Below, one piece after another: positions 7,293 to 15,195 of a DNA stretch of 64,000 nt. Within the stretch, counting starts at the first letter, position 1. Each line of letters opens with the position of its first letter. Source of the stretch: Streptomyces viridochromogenes DSM 40736 (GTDB lineage Bacteria; Actinomycetota; Actinomycetes; Streptomycetales; Streptomycetaceae); the NCBI RefSeq assembly GCF_000158955.1, contig NZ_GG657757.1, positions 7,917,676-7,981,675 of the forward strand, in the 5' to 3' direction. Position numbers and translations under genes: made by a program. The notes under the pieces are model-generated. The model saw only the letters and a list, made by a program, of their open reading frames with translations. It did no database searches and had not been told where the DNA came from.

Positions 7293-7697
7293 CTATTCGA
7301 GTCCTTCGAGACGGCGGGCCTCTTTGATCTCGCTGATCCTGGCAGCCGTCATCGGGGTCCACTCCCTCCTCTGCCCAGCGGCACGGAGGGCTTCTCCAAC
7401 CTCGCTGAGCTTCACGGAGGACAACACGCCCGCCCGCTCGATCAGGTCGTCCCGGGCCACGGTGGTCAGCCATGTGCACGGAGTAAAGCCTGGACGCGGG
7501 AACGCGAACCGCAGCACGCCTTCGAAGGGCAGTCCTTCCGGGGCTCCTACGGCCACTTCAACGCCCAGGCCGCTGATGTCGACGCCCGCTGGCGCAACGA
7601 CCTGCATCGCCTGAAACCCGGATGACTCCTCGTCCGAGAGCAGCACGACCGGGCGTCGCTCATCGAAGTCGACCCACCAGACTTCACCGCGTTGCAT
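7293..7697 (-). CDS. PemK/MazF-family toxin-like protein, no adjacent antitoxin
   Basis: This 134-residue protein is preceded by a perfect AGGAGG, which fixes ATG 7697 as start. It opens MQRGEVWWVDF, the beta1 signature of MazF/PemK ribonucleases, followed by RRPVVLLSDEES and TTVARDDLIERAGVLSSVKL, both typical for the family. MazF-type toxins cut mRNA at short sequences and are usually encoded just behind a small antitoxin gene. None is found upstream (right), where only a decayed nhaA lies, or downstream within 150 bp. It may be a domesticated ribonuclease, or its antitoxin may be elsewhere. Confidence 0.8.
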   Translation of the reverse strand: MQRGEVWWVDFDERRPVVLLSDEESSGFQAMQVVAPAGVDISGLGVEVAVGAPEGLPFEGVLRFAFPRPGFTPCTWLTTVARDDLIERAGVLSSVKLSEVGEALRAAGQRREWTPMTAARISEIKEARRLEGLE

Positions 7698-8049
7698 GTG
7701 TCCTCCTGGCACGAGACGGCGGGCGAACGCTGCGTGCCCCGTGCGGGACACGGAAGGGATGCAGCCCGTCTTCGCACGTCGTGACCGAGGGGCGGTGAAG
7801 ACGGGCGCGGCCACCGTTGATCATCGGTGTGTGAAGAGTGAAGATCATGCGGTGGGCGCGCCGGAATCTTGGCATATATCCCAGCTTGGGCTATGTCACA
7901 TGAATCCTTTCCCGCGGGTTGAACTCGGCGTCGGTGCGGGAGGTTGGTGCTGGGGCTGCTGTCGGGCCTGTCGCGCAAGAACTGCTGGAGCATCGCCAAG
8001 TGGGCCGGGCGGGCCAGTCCGCATGGCATGCAGCACCTGCTCGGCCGGG
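7698..8049. other. Intergenic stretch without a recognisable gene
   Basis: About 350 bp between the PemK-like start and the nhaA relic. It must contain the promoter of the toxin-like gene, reading leftward. A short AT-rich segment near 7868-7905 (containing GGCATATATCCC) is the best candidate. No reading frame has family motifs. Confidence 0.4.
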
Positions 8050-8300
8050 CAGGTGGGTGGACATGACCGCCAGGACGGCCAGGGCGAAGGCGATGTCGGC
8101 GGCCGTCGGCACCGCCCAGCCGTCCATGCTGCCGCCGCCGGCTGTGACCGTGACGGCGTAGAAGGCTGCGGGTACGGCCATGCCGCACACTGCGGCGATG
8201 CGGGCAGTGCCGCCGTCGGGTGCGCAGCGAGCCGACGACCAGTTCCCGCTTCAGCTCGATCCCGGCGACCAGGAAGAAGACGGTCAGCAGTCCGTCGGAC
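8050..8300 (-). pseudogene. nhaA (Na+/H+ antiporter A) relic
   Basis: Read leftward, one frame gives SDGLLTVFFLVAGIELKREL then VVGSLR. A second gives TAALP. A third gives VCGMAVPAAFYAV and then GWAVPTAADIAFALAVLAV before MSTHLP. These are consecutive NhaA segments, including the conserved ELKRE-type helix end and the TDIAFALAVL helix that carries an essential Asp. The gene is cut at both ends and has two frameshifts (near 8221 and 8205). The intact CPA1 antiporter gene next door points the opposite way. Confidence 0.8.
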
Positions 8301-8397
8301 GTCCAGCAGCGGACTCGGTGATGTACTCGGGCGAGGCACCGGTGCGGACGGGGTACACACGTGACCTGGGAGTGATCGCGTCGGGCAGGAGGTCGCA

Positions 8398-9666
8398 GTG
8401 ACGCTTTCGGACGTGGTCTACGTCTGTCTGGGCCTGGGTGCGCTGGGGGCTGCTGTGCTGCCCCGGGTGGTGTCCAAGCGGCCGTTGTCCCTGCCCATGG
8501 TCTTCCTTGCCGCGGGGGTTCTGATCGAGTTGCTGCCGGTGGGCGTGCCGGCCGTGGATCCCGTTCGTGATCGTCTGTGGGTCGAGCACACCACCGAGGT
8601 GTGTGTGATCGTGTCGCTGATGGGCGCGGGGCTCGCCATCGACCGGCCCTTCGGCTGGCGCCGCTGGTCGAGCACGTGGCGGTTGCTCGGCATCACGATG
8701 CCGCTGACCGTGGCGGTCGTCGCCCTGCTGGTCTGGGGGCTGCTCGACTGGCCGCCCGCCGCCGCTCTGCTGCTGGGGGCCGTGCTCGCGCCGACGGACC
8801 CCGTGCTGGCCGGTGAGGTGCGCGTGGGCGAGCCGCTCGGTACCGAGCGCGACGAGGACGAGGTGCGGTTCTCCCTGACCAGTGAGGCGGGGCTCAACGA
8901 CGGACTCGCCTTTCCGTTCGTCTACGCGGCCATCGCCCTCGCCGCTGCGGCCGGGACGGGGTGGTCGGCGGACTGGATCGGTTCGTGGGCGCTGACCGAC
9001 CTGCTGGGCAAGTGCGCTGTGGGGCTGGCCGTCGGGGGTGGTGTCGGCTGGCTGCTGGGGTGGATGTTCTTCCGGGTGCGCACCTCGGCGCTGCGGCTGT
9101 CCGAACACATGGAGGGCTTCGTGGCGCTGGGCGCCACCTTCGTGTCGTACGGCATCGCCGAGGTGCTCCACGGCTACGGCTTCCTGTCCGTGTTCGTGAC
9201 GGCCTGCGTCATCCGGGCCGCCGAGCGCAGCCACGGCTATCACAAGGTGCTGCACGAGTTCACCGAGCAGGTCGAGCGGCTGCTCACGGCCGTGCTGCTG
9301 TTCCTGCTCGGCGGTTACCTGGTGGCCGGCGCCTTGTCCGCCCTGACCTGGGCGGGGGCGTTGGTCGGGATCCTGGTGCTGCTGGTGGTACGGCCGCTGA
9401 CCGGGTGGCTGGCCCAGGTGGGGGCCGCCACGGGGAAGAAGGAGCGCGTCGTGGTCGCCCTGTTCGGGATCCGCGGCATCGGTTCGCTGTTCTACCTGTC
9501 CTACGCGCTGGGGCAGGACTCCTTCGGCGGGCTGGAACGGGAGCTGTGGGCGGTCGTGGCCCTCACCGTGGTGATCTCGGTGGTGCTGCACGGGGTCATG
9601 GCGACTCCGGCCATCGGTTACCTGGACCGGCGGCGCGAGAGGGCGGAGCTCGGCGGTCGGTCGTAG
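8398..9666 (+). CDS. Cation:proton antiporter, CPA1/NhaP family
   Basis: This 422-residue membrane protein starts at GTG 8398 right after AGGAGG. It has about 12 hydrophobic helices. The antiporter core is seen in LGAVLAPTDPVLAGEVRVG near 125-145 (the conserved TDP) and FSLTSEAGLNDGLAFPFV near 157-174 (the conserved SE-x-x-x-ND motif, whose Asp carries ions). A re-entrant GIRGIGSLFYL lies near 357. It exchanges Na+/K+ for H+ across the cytoplasmic membrane. No regulator lies beside it. A strong hairpin follows the stop. Confidence 0.9.
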   Translation: MTLSDVVYVCLGLGALGAAVLPRVVSKRPLSLPMVFLAAGVLIELLPVGVPAVDPVRDRLWVEHTTEVCVIVSLMGAGLAIDRPFGWRRWSSTWRLLGITMPLTVAVVALLVWGLLDWPPAAALLLGAVLAPTDPVLAGEVRVGEPLGTERDEDEVRFSLTSEAGLNDGLAFPFVYAAIALAAAAGTGWSADWIGSWALTDLLGKCAVGLAVGGGVGWLLGWMFFRVRTSALRLSEHMEGFVALGATFVSYGIAEVLHGYGFLSVFVTACVIRAAERSHGYHKVLHEFTEQVERLLTAVLLFLLGGYLVAGALSALTWAGALVGILVLLVVRPLTGWLAQVGAATGKKERVVVALFGIRGIGSLFYLSYALGQDSFGGLERELWAVVALTVVISVVLHGVMATPAIGYLDRRRERAELGGRS

Positions 9667-9675
9667 GCGGCAGAC

Positions 9676-9722
9676 GTACGGGCCCGTACCCACCAAGGCG
9701 CGAGGTGAGCACGGGCCCGTAC
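9676..9722. terminator. 12-bp perfect stem-loop behind the antiporter gene
   Basis: GTACGGGCCCGT (9676-9687) pairs perfectly with ACGGGCCCGTAC (9711-9722), loop 23 nt. Each arm lies within a self-complementary GGGCCC core. There is no U-tract, as is common for high-GC actinomycete terminators. It could serve both directions. Confidence 0.6.
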
Positions 9723-9744
9723 AGGAGCCGGGCCGCCGGGGCGG

Positions 9745-9927
9745 TCAGACGGTGGTCTTCACCGGCTCCTGGTCTTCGTCGTCGCCGCCGTCGCCGTCGT
9801 CATCGGCGTCGCTGATCTCGCCGGCCTTGCGGGCGCGGACGCACTCCAGGAAGGAGCCGAGCTCGCGCTTGACGACCGGGCTGACGGCTGCGTCGACGTT
9901 CTGGGACGGAGTCGAGTGACACAGTGG
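9745..9927 (-). pseudogene. Orphan acidic C-terminal coding relic, family unknown
   Basis: The frame is open from just after a TAG at 9930 to a TGA at 9745. It has strongly coding codon use but contains no ATG, GTG or TTG at a usable position. It would read NVDAAVSPVVKRELGSFLEC, then ARKAGEISDA and an Asp/Glu-rich tail ending PVKTTV. I do not recognise the family. It is most simply the 3' end of a gene whose 5' part was replaced. Confidence 0.4.
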
Positions 9928-10165
9928 CTACCTCGATGGTGCGAGCCCGGGGACACGGGGAAGTGCCGCCGGTTGATGTGCGGTCCCTGAACGAGCGCCG
10001 TTGCCCGATCGGCGACGCCGGGGTGGGGGCTGTCCTTGGATGCGGACAGTGATCACCCGGGCCTTGCTGCCGGAGCATGCCGACCGCTCCGCGCTGTGGT
10101 GTCGAATCGAGAAGGAAGTCACGCCGAGCAGGCCGATGGCCATGGCGGTGCTCCGGCGCGGAGCG

Positions 10166-11173
10166 TCAGAGTTCCTCGGTGGGCCAGTCCAGCAGGCGTG
10201 CGCCGATCACCGCGGTCTGCAGCATGTAGCGGTGGGCCGGATCGGCGGGATTGGCGCCGGTGAGCTTGTGGATGCGTTCCAGCCGGTAGGTCAGGGCCCG
10301 CACACTGAGGGTGAGACGGCGGGCCGCCTCGGCGGCGACGCAGCCGGAGTCGAAGTAGGCGGTGAGGGTGTCCAGGAGGGGCTGGGGGCCGCCGCGGGCC
10401 GTGGTGAGCGGGCCGAGGGTGGCGAGGACGAGTTCGGCCATGGCCTGCCGGTCGCGGGTGAGCACGGGGTAGACGAGCAGGTCGGCGGCGCGCAGGACCG
10501 GGTCCTCCAGTTCCAGGCGCTCGGCGAGTTCCAGGGCGTTGAGCGCCTCCTCGTAGGAGTGGACGACGCCGCCGGGGCCGGGCTGGGGGCGGCCGATGGC
10601 GACCCGGCCGCCGTCGGTGGCGGCATGCGCCTGCTTTGCGAAGTGGGCGAGGACCTCGTCCTGGGGGCCGGGGGCGATGCACAGCAGCCGGCCGTCCTTG
10701 GTGGTGAGCAGGATGCTGCGGTCGCCGAAGCGTGAGATGAGCGCGCGTTCCACCTGGCGGGGTACGGGATCGCCCTCCTCGTACGCGGTCGGGCCTTCGG
10801 CGACGGCGACGGCATGGGCGTGCGAGAGACGCAGACCGAAGCGTTCGGCCCGTTCGGCGAGGCGCCCGAGGTCGCTGCGACCGTAGAGGAGGTCGTCGAT
10901 GAACTCGCGGCGTGCGGCCTCCTCCTGCCGTACGGCCTGGCGCTGAGCTCGCTCGAAGCCCTCGGCGAAGGCATCTGTCACCTGCTGCACCGCGGCCAGG
11001 ACGCTGTCGGCCGACGCGGGGCCGGCCGGCCAGGCCGCGGCGGACCGAAAGGTGGAAGGAGCAACTGCGATGAGCCGAGCGAAGCACCGGGTCTGGAGCG
11101 ACATGGAGCGCCCGCAGGCTGAGGAGCCGTTCGGCGGTTCCGTCGTCCGGCGGCGGCACTGAGCACACGACAT
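10166..11173 (-). CDS. PucR/CdaR-type transcriptional regulator, probably 5'-altered
   Basis: This 335-residue protein begins at an ATG with GGAAGGGGG directly before it; an upstream GTG at 11242 is possible but has no ribosome site. From about residue 58 it reads like Streptomyces PucR proteins: a coiled, Gln/Arg-rich helix (VQQVTDAFAEGFERAQRQAV), then EFIDDLLYGR, a GGDEF-like middle domain, and the C-terminal PucR helix-turn-helix LTLSVRALTYRLERIHKLTG near 290-312. The first 55 residues (SCAQCRRRTTEPP...) are Cys/Arg-rich and unlike the family, which normally has a longer N-terminal domain. The 5' end may therefore have been replaced. It may act on a neighbour, but no clear target is adjacent. 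Confidence 0.75.
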   Translation of the reverse strand: MSCAQCRRRTTEPPNGSSACGRSMSLQTRCFARLIAVAPSTFRSAAAWPAGPASADSVLAAVQQVTDAFAEGFERAQRQAVRQEEAARREFIDDLLYGRSDLGRLAERAERFGLRLSHAHAVAVAEGPTAYEEGDPVPRQVERALISRFGDRSILLTTKDGRLLCIAPGPQDEVLAHFAKQAHAATDGGRVAIGRPQPGPGGVVHSYEEALNALELAERLELEDPVLRAADLLVYPVLTRDRQAMAELVLATLGPLTTARGGPQPLLDTLTAYFDSGCVAAEAARRLTLSVRALTYRLERIHKLTGANPADPAHRYMLQTAVIGARLLDWPTEEL

Positions 11174-11265
11174 CCCCCTTCCGCGGCCGTGGCACGCAGC
11201 CTCTCTCAGGGCGTGAACCGGCAGTTCCAGCCGAGGAAGCACGAGGCGGAGGGGAGAGGTGACGG

Positions 11266-12087
11266 TCAGCCGACCTTGAGAAGGCCGGCTTCGACGACGG
11301 CGCGGCCGAAGGGGCTCGCGAGATCGGCGAGCCGCTCGCAGTCGGCTTCACCCAGTGCGGCGTAGGCGGGAAGGGCCAGGTGGTCGGTGCGGTCCTCGAT
11401 GTGTTGGCGCAGGGTCGCGCCTTCCGGGCTGAGGGAGTCGCCGTCCAGGAGACCTCGCTCGCGCAGGCGCTCCTCGGCGGCGGTCCACTCCTCCTCGGGC
11501 CACGCCCGGCTGGCTTTGAGGAAGTCGACGGGCACGTCACCGGTGGCGGCGTGCAGGATCAGGGCTTCCAAGCCGCCGACGCCCTCGCTCAGCAGGCAGG
11601 CCACGTGGCCGTCTCCGCGGAACTCCCGGAGCAGTGTCTGGGCGTGCCACAGCTGCAGCACCGGCTCCTGCGGCCAGGGCAGTGCGGCATGCGCGGCGAA
11701 CAGCGGGCGGCCCTGCGCGTGTTCGCGGGCCGCCTCGGCCGCCCGGCGGGTCAGCGCCAGGACCTCGCTCAGGTAGGGCAGTTCGTGGACTTTCGCCCGC
11801 CGTAGAGCCTCGCCCGCCGCGGCGTACCGCGCGTCCAGCACCTGCTGCGGCGTCGCCGTCTCCCAGACCCCGTCGACCGCCTGCCGTACGACATCGGGGT
11901 TGAAGTTGTAGAAGGTGGAGATGACCAGCTCGGCGGAGGCCCGGCCGAAGGCGGCGCTGCGGAAGGCGAAGTAGCCGGCGCGTCCGCTCAGGCCGAGCTC
12001 CGCGTACCGTCGCCTCGCCTCTGGGGCGAAGTAGATCATGGCGTGTACGGGCTCGAGGCGGCGCCAGGCCGCACGCGCAGTCTCCAT
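11266..12087 (-). CDS. SCO6745-family protein
   Basis: This 273-residue protein starts at ATG 12087 with AAGGTGA upstream; a longer in-frame start at 12258 overlaps the neighbouring gene. The sequence WRRLEPVHAMIYFAPEARRRYAELGL, written here as the opening signature, is followed by GYFAFRSAAFG, near-repeated helical segments and a winged-helix-like end (GLLDGDSLSPEGATLR). It matches the actinobacterial SCO6745 family as I know it, whose role is not established. Only 5 bp separate it from the upstream hydrolase gene, so the two form an operon. Confidence 0.8.
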   Translation of the reverse strand: METARAAWRRLEPVHAMIYFAPEARRRYAELGLSGRAGYFAFRSAAFGRASAELVISTFYNFNPDVVRQAVDGVWETATPQQVLDARYAAAGEALRRAKVHELPYLSEVLALTRRAAEAAREHAQGRPLFAAHAALPWPQEPVLQLWHAQTLLREFRGDGHVACLLSEGVGGLEALILHAATGDVPVDFLKASRAWPEEEWTAAEERLRERGLLDGDSLSPEGATLRQHIEDRTDHLALPAYAALGEADCERLADLASPFGRAVVEAGLLKVG

Positions 12088-12092
12088 GGGGG

Positions 12093-12974
12093 TCACCTTT
12101 TCTGAGGGTCGACGACAGCGTTTTCGCCGCGGGTTGAGTACTCGCCGTGCGCTCGGAGATGGTCGAGCAGCAGGTGGCTCAGCTGCTCGGGCGCTTCCTC
12201 GGGGATCCAGTGGCTGACGCCTTGGAGGGTCTCGAATCGGTACGGCCCGTTGACCCATCGCTCGGTCTCCCGCGCGGCTGCCGGGCCGAACGCGCTGTCG
12301 TCCGTGCTCCAGACGTACAGCGTGGGAACGTCGATGACGCCGATCGCGCCGTCGGGGCGGCCGGCGCGGTACCAGTTCAGCGCAGCGGTGAGGGCGCCAG
12401 GCTGGGACAGGTGACGCACATAGGCGTCCGCACTGTCTCGCGGGACCTTTCCGGCGTAGAAATCGCGAAGCTCTTGGGCGTCGTGGGCCAGCATGCGCTC
12501 TTCGGTCGTGGGTGTTTCGCGCCAGTCGATCATGTAGTGCGAGCGACTGCGCTGGTCCTCATTCGTGCGCAGGGTGGTGGCCAGGGCGCCGGGGTGCGGG
12601 GTCGAGACGACCGTGAGAGTGCGCACGCGGCCGGGGTGGGCGTCAGCCGTCCACCAGGCCACCGCGCCGCCCCAGTCGTGGCCGACCAGGTCGAACGTCG
12701 CCCAGCCCAGTTCCTCCGTGATCGCCACGACGTCGTCGACGAGATGGCTGATCCGATAGTCCTCGGGCCGCTGGGGGCGGGCTCCGGGGGAGTACCCACG
12801 CTGGTCGGGTGCCACCACCCGGTAGCCGTGCGCGGCCAACGCCTCGATCTGCCGCCGCCACACCACCCCCGTCTGCGGGAATCCGTGCAGCAAGAGCACC
12901 GGGCGGCCCCCGGCGGGACCGGCCGCGATCGCGTCGAACACGCCCGCATGCGTGGAGATGCTCAGCCGAGTCAC
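12093..12974 (-). CDS. Alpha/beta hydrolase, epoxide hydrolase / dehalogenase-like
   Basis: A 293-residue alpha/beta-hydrolase. HGFPQ (30-34) forms the oxyanion hole. GHDWGG (99-103) puts Asp100 as nucleophile, as in epoxide hydrolases and haloacid or fluoroacetate dehalogenases. GVSHWIPEEAP near 263 carries the catalytic His. The start is a GTG at 12974. A perfect 8-2-8 palindrome (12988-13005) lies 14 bp upstream, so expression is probably repressor-controlled. It is co-transcribed with the SCO6745-family gene and divergent from the thiolase operon. Its true substrate is unknown. Confidence 0.87.
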   Translation of the reverse strand: MTRLSISTHAGVFDAIAAGPAGGRPVLLLHGFPQTGVVWRRQIEALAAHGYRVVAPDQRGYSPGARPQRPEDYRISHLVDDVVAITEELGWATFDLVGHDWGGAVAWWTADAHPGRVRTLTVVSTPHPGALATTLRTNEDQRSRSHYMIDWRETPTTEERMLAHDAQELRDFYAGKVPRDSADAYVRHLSQPGALTAALNWYRAGRPDGAIGVIDVPTLYVWSTDDSAFGPAAARETERWVNGPYRFETLQGVSHWIPEEAPEQLSHLLLDHLRAHGEYSTRGENAVVDPQKR

Positions 12975-12987
12975 TATCCACCCCTTC

Positions 12988-13005
12988 GTACCGACTGGTC
13001 GGTAC
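12988..13005. promoter_or_regulatory. Perfect palindrome GTACCGAC-TG-GTCGGTAC, candidate TetR operator
   Basis: This is an 18-bp perfect palindrome 14 bp before the GTG of the hydrolase gene. ACCGAC/GTCGGT arms are typical of TetR-type sites. A related sequence (ATACCGAC-TG-GTTGGAAT) lies at 22553-22570 before the DUF485/symporter pair. It differs from the GACGTC-centred palindrome found three times nearby, so a second regulator is likely. Confidence 0.6.
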
Positions 13006-13045
13006 CCTTGCGGTAAGGGGAGGGGCTGTCAAGAGGGCGCGACGG

Positions 13046-13074
13046 TTGAACCTGACGTCGAATTCAAATATAAC
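13046..13074 (+). promoter_or_regulatory. Operator-promoter copy 1 (thiolase operon)
   Basis: TTGAA-CCT-GACGTC-GAA-TTCAA (13046-13067) is a 22-bp palindrome. Its left edge forms a -35 (TTGAAC, 13046-13051), and a -10 (TATAAC, 13069-13074) follows at exactly 17 bp. The palindrome fills the spacer, which is the classic layout for repression. Copies 2 and 3 lie at 15573 and 16374. Confidence 0.7.
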
Positions 13075-13224
13075 CGGTCGGAAGGCCGATACCCGTCACC
13101 CCTGCGGTCACGACATGTCCTCGGATCACCCGAGGAGACGGTCATGAGCCATATCCGCACGGCAGTTGGCGCACGGCACCGTCCATCGGCAATCGAGCCC
13201 GGCTCACGGAGGTCGGAGTTCCGA

Positions 13225-13296
13225 CCCCGGAGTCCCCGGAGTCCCCGGAGTCCCCGGAGTCCCCGGAGTCCCCGGAGTCCCCGGAGTCCCCGGACG
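13225..13296. repeat. 9-bp tandem repeat (CCCCGGAGT), seven perfect units plus one partial
   Basis: Units run 13225-13287 without a mismatch; an eighth, CCCCGGACG, ends at 13296. The repeat lies between a good ribosome site plus ATG (GAGGAG at 13132, ATG 13144) and the family-consensus thiolase start at 13327. All are in one frame, so it would encode Arg-Ser-Pro repeats if translated. A 9-bp period keeps frame when copy number changes. Confidence 0.85.
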
Positions 13297-13326
13297 CACC
13301 GGACCGACAGGAAACAGCGAGGCGAC

Positions 13327-14526
13327 ATGAGGGAAGCAGTCATCGTTTCGACGGCACGGACGCCGATCGGAAAGGCCTACCGCGGCGCGTTCAACGACAC
13401 CCAGGCGCAGGAACTCGCCGCCCACGCCCTTTCGCACGCGGTGCGGCGCGCCGGTCTCGAGGGAGGCGAGGTCGAGGACGTCATCTTCGGCTGCGCCGTG
13501 CAGCAAGGGTCCTCCGGGTTCAACGTGGCGCGTCAGGCCGCTCTGCGGGCCGGACTTCCGGACACCGTGTCGGGGATGTCGATCGACCGGCAGTGCTCGT
13601 CGGGTCTGATGGCCATGGCGACGGCCGCCAAGCAGATCGTCACGGACGGCATGCAGGTCGCCGTCGGCGGCGGTGTCGAGTCGATCTCCCTGGTCCAGAA
13701 CGACCACATGAACACCCACCGCATGACGGATCCCTGGCTCGTCGAGCACAAGCCGGCCATCTACCTGCCGATGCTGCAGACGGCGGAGATCGTCGCCGAG
13801 CGCTACGGCGTGAGCCGGGAGCGCCAGGACGAGTTCGCGCTGCTGTCGCAGCGGCGCACCGCGGCGGCGCAGGAGGCCGGCCGGTTCGACCAGGAGATCG
13901 TCGCGCTCAGCAGCGTCAAGAAGGTCCACGACAAGCAATCCGGGGAAGTACGGGACGAGGAGGTCACCCTGACCCGGGACGAGGGCAACCGCGCGTCGAC
14001 CACCCTCGACGGCCTGGCCGGCCTGACGCCGGTGCTGCCCGACGGTCAGGTGAGCGCGCACTCCAGCGTGACGGCGGGCAACTCCTCGCAGCTGTCGGAC
14101 GGGGCGTCGGCCTCGGTGCTGATGGAGGCGAAGGAGGCCGAGCGCCGCGGCCTGGAACCGCTGGGCGTCTACCGGGGTATGACCGTCGCCGGGTGCGCGC
14201 CGGACGAGATGGGCATCGGCCCGGTCTTCGCCATCCCGAAGCTGCTGAAGCAGCACAACCTCACCATCGACGACATCGGCCTGTGGGAACTCAACGAGGC
14301 CTTCGCCTCCCAGGCGCTGTACTGCCGCGACGAACTGCACATCGACCCGGAGCGGTTCAACGTCGACGGCGGCGCGATCTCGGTCGGCCACCCGTACGGC
14401 ATGACCGGCGCCCGACTGGTGGGGCATGCCCTCATCGAGGGCAAGCGCCGCGGCGTTCGGTATGTGGTGATCTCCATGTGCGTCGGCGGCGGAATGGGCG
14501 CAGCCGGACTGTTCGAGGTCGCCTGA
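13327..14526 (+). CDS. Thiolase (acetyl-CoA C-acyltransferase)
   Basis: This 399-residue protein starts at ATG 13327, where family similarity begins (MREAVIVSTARTPIGKAYRG). The catalytic Cys90 lies in DRQCSSGL, the catalytic His near 356 in GHPYGMTGAR, and the second Cys near 384 in MCVGGGMG. NEAFA near 322 is also typical. It cleaves 3-ketoacyl-CoA with CoA, or the reverse, in the cytoplasm, consistent with the downstream dehydrogenase, hydratase and SDR genes. An in-frame ATG at 13144 with a better ribosome site would add 61 residues including Arg-Ser-Pro repeats, so the start is uncertain. Promoter copy 1 lies upstream and the HAD gene follows 2 bp after the stop. Confidence 0.9.
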   Translation: MREAVIVSTARTPIGKAYRGAFNDTQAQELAAHALSHAVRRAGLEGGEVEDVIFGCAVQQGSSGFNVARQAALRAGLPDTVSGMSIDRQCSSGLMAMATAAKQIVTDGMQVAVGGGVESISLVQNDHMNTHRMTDPWLVEHKPAIYLPMLQTAEIVAERYGVSRERQDEFALLSQRRTAAAQEAGRFDQEIVALSSVKKVHDKQSGEVRDEEVTLTRDEGNRASTTLDGLAGLTPVLPDGQVSAHSSVTAGNSSQLSDGASASVLMEAKEAERRGLEPLGVYRGMTVAGCAPDEMGIGPVFAIPKLLKQHNLTIDDIGLWELNEAFASQALYCRDELHIDPERFNVDGGAISVGHPYGMTGARLVGHALIEGKRRGVRYVVISMCVGGGMGAAGLFEVA

Positions 14527-14528
14527 TC

Positions 14529-15176
14529 ATGGACACGTTGTCGAACGCGGTGGAAAAGACCCGAAACGCGGTCCTGGTGGACTTCGGCGGTGTCATCACC
14601 TCCAATGTGTTGCGGGCCTTCACCGAATTCGGCGCCTCGCTCGGCGGCGACCCGCGCCTTCCGCTGGACCTCCTGAGCCGGGACCAGCCCTCACGCACCC
14701 TGCTGGCCGACCACGAGTGCGGCCGTATCGACGCCCCAGCGTTCGAGCGGGGATTCGCCGAACGCCTCCGTGTCCATGGCGCGGAGGTGTCGGCCGAGGG
14801 GCTCACGGCCCGGATGCAAGCGGGAATGTCGATCGACCGGGACATGCTCGCGCTGCTCGCTGAGGTGCGAGCCGCCGGCCATCCTGTTGCGCTGGTGTCC
14901 AATTCGTTCGGCACCGGGACCTATGAGGGCGTCGACCTCGCGGCCGTCGCCGATGTGGTCGTCATTTCGTCCGAGGTCGGCATCCGCAAGCCTTCCCGGC
15001 GGATCTACGCGATCGCGTGTGAACGCCTCGGCATCGACCCCGAGGAGGCGGTCATGATCGACGATCTGCGGCAGAACCTCGACGGAGCGGCACGGATCGG
15101 AATCGGAGGCGTACTGCACACCAGCGTCGCCGACACCCGCCGCCAACTCGCCGAACGCTTCGGGATCACGGCCTGA
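14529..15176 (+). CDS. HAD-superfamily protein, ACAD10/epoxide-hydrolase-N-like
   Basis: A 215-residue HAD-IA fold. Motif I is VLVDFGGVIT with Asp18, but the second Asp (general acid/base in phosphatases) is Gly20. Motif II is ALVSNS near 121-126, motif III lies around GIRKPSRRIY (Lys), and motif IV is MIDD near 176-179. The D-F-G-G form is shared with the HAD domains of ACAD10 and of the epoxide hydrolase N-terminus, where phosphatase activity is weak or altered. Its place in a beta-oxidation operon with an ACAD11-like dehydrogenase suggests a related role on hydroxyacyl-phosphate intermediates; this is inference. A strong inverted repeat follows the stop. Confidence 0.82.
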   Translation: MDTLSNAVEKTRNAVLVDFGGVITSNVLRAFTEFGASLGGDPRLPLDLLSRDQPSRTLLADHECGRIDAPAFERGFAERLRVHGAEVSAEGLTARMQAGMSIDRDMLALLAEVRAAGHPVALVSNSFGTGTYEGVDLAAVADVVVISSEVGIRKPSRRIYAIACERLGIDPEEAVMIDDLRQNLDGAARIGIGGVLHTSVADTRRQLAERFGITA

Positions 15177-15195
15177 CCGATACCCATCGATCGAC

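Noticed and set aside
8284..9696. 470-codon minus-strand frame opposite the CPA1 antiporter
   Set aside because: Rich in His/Gln/Arg/Gly as expected for the complement of hydrophobic codons. Only its extreme end coincides with the nhaA relic, in another frame.
13029..13343. Minus-strand frame with Gly-Leu-Arg repeats
   Set aside because: It is the complement of the 9-bp tandem repeat; no ribosome site or conserved continuation.
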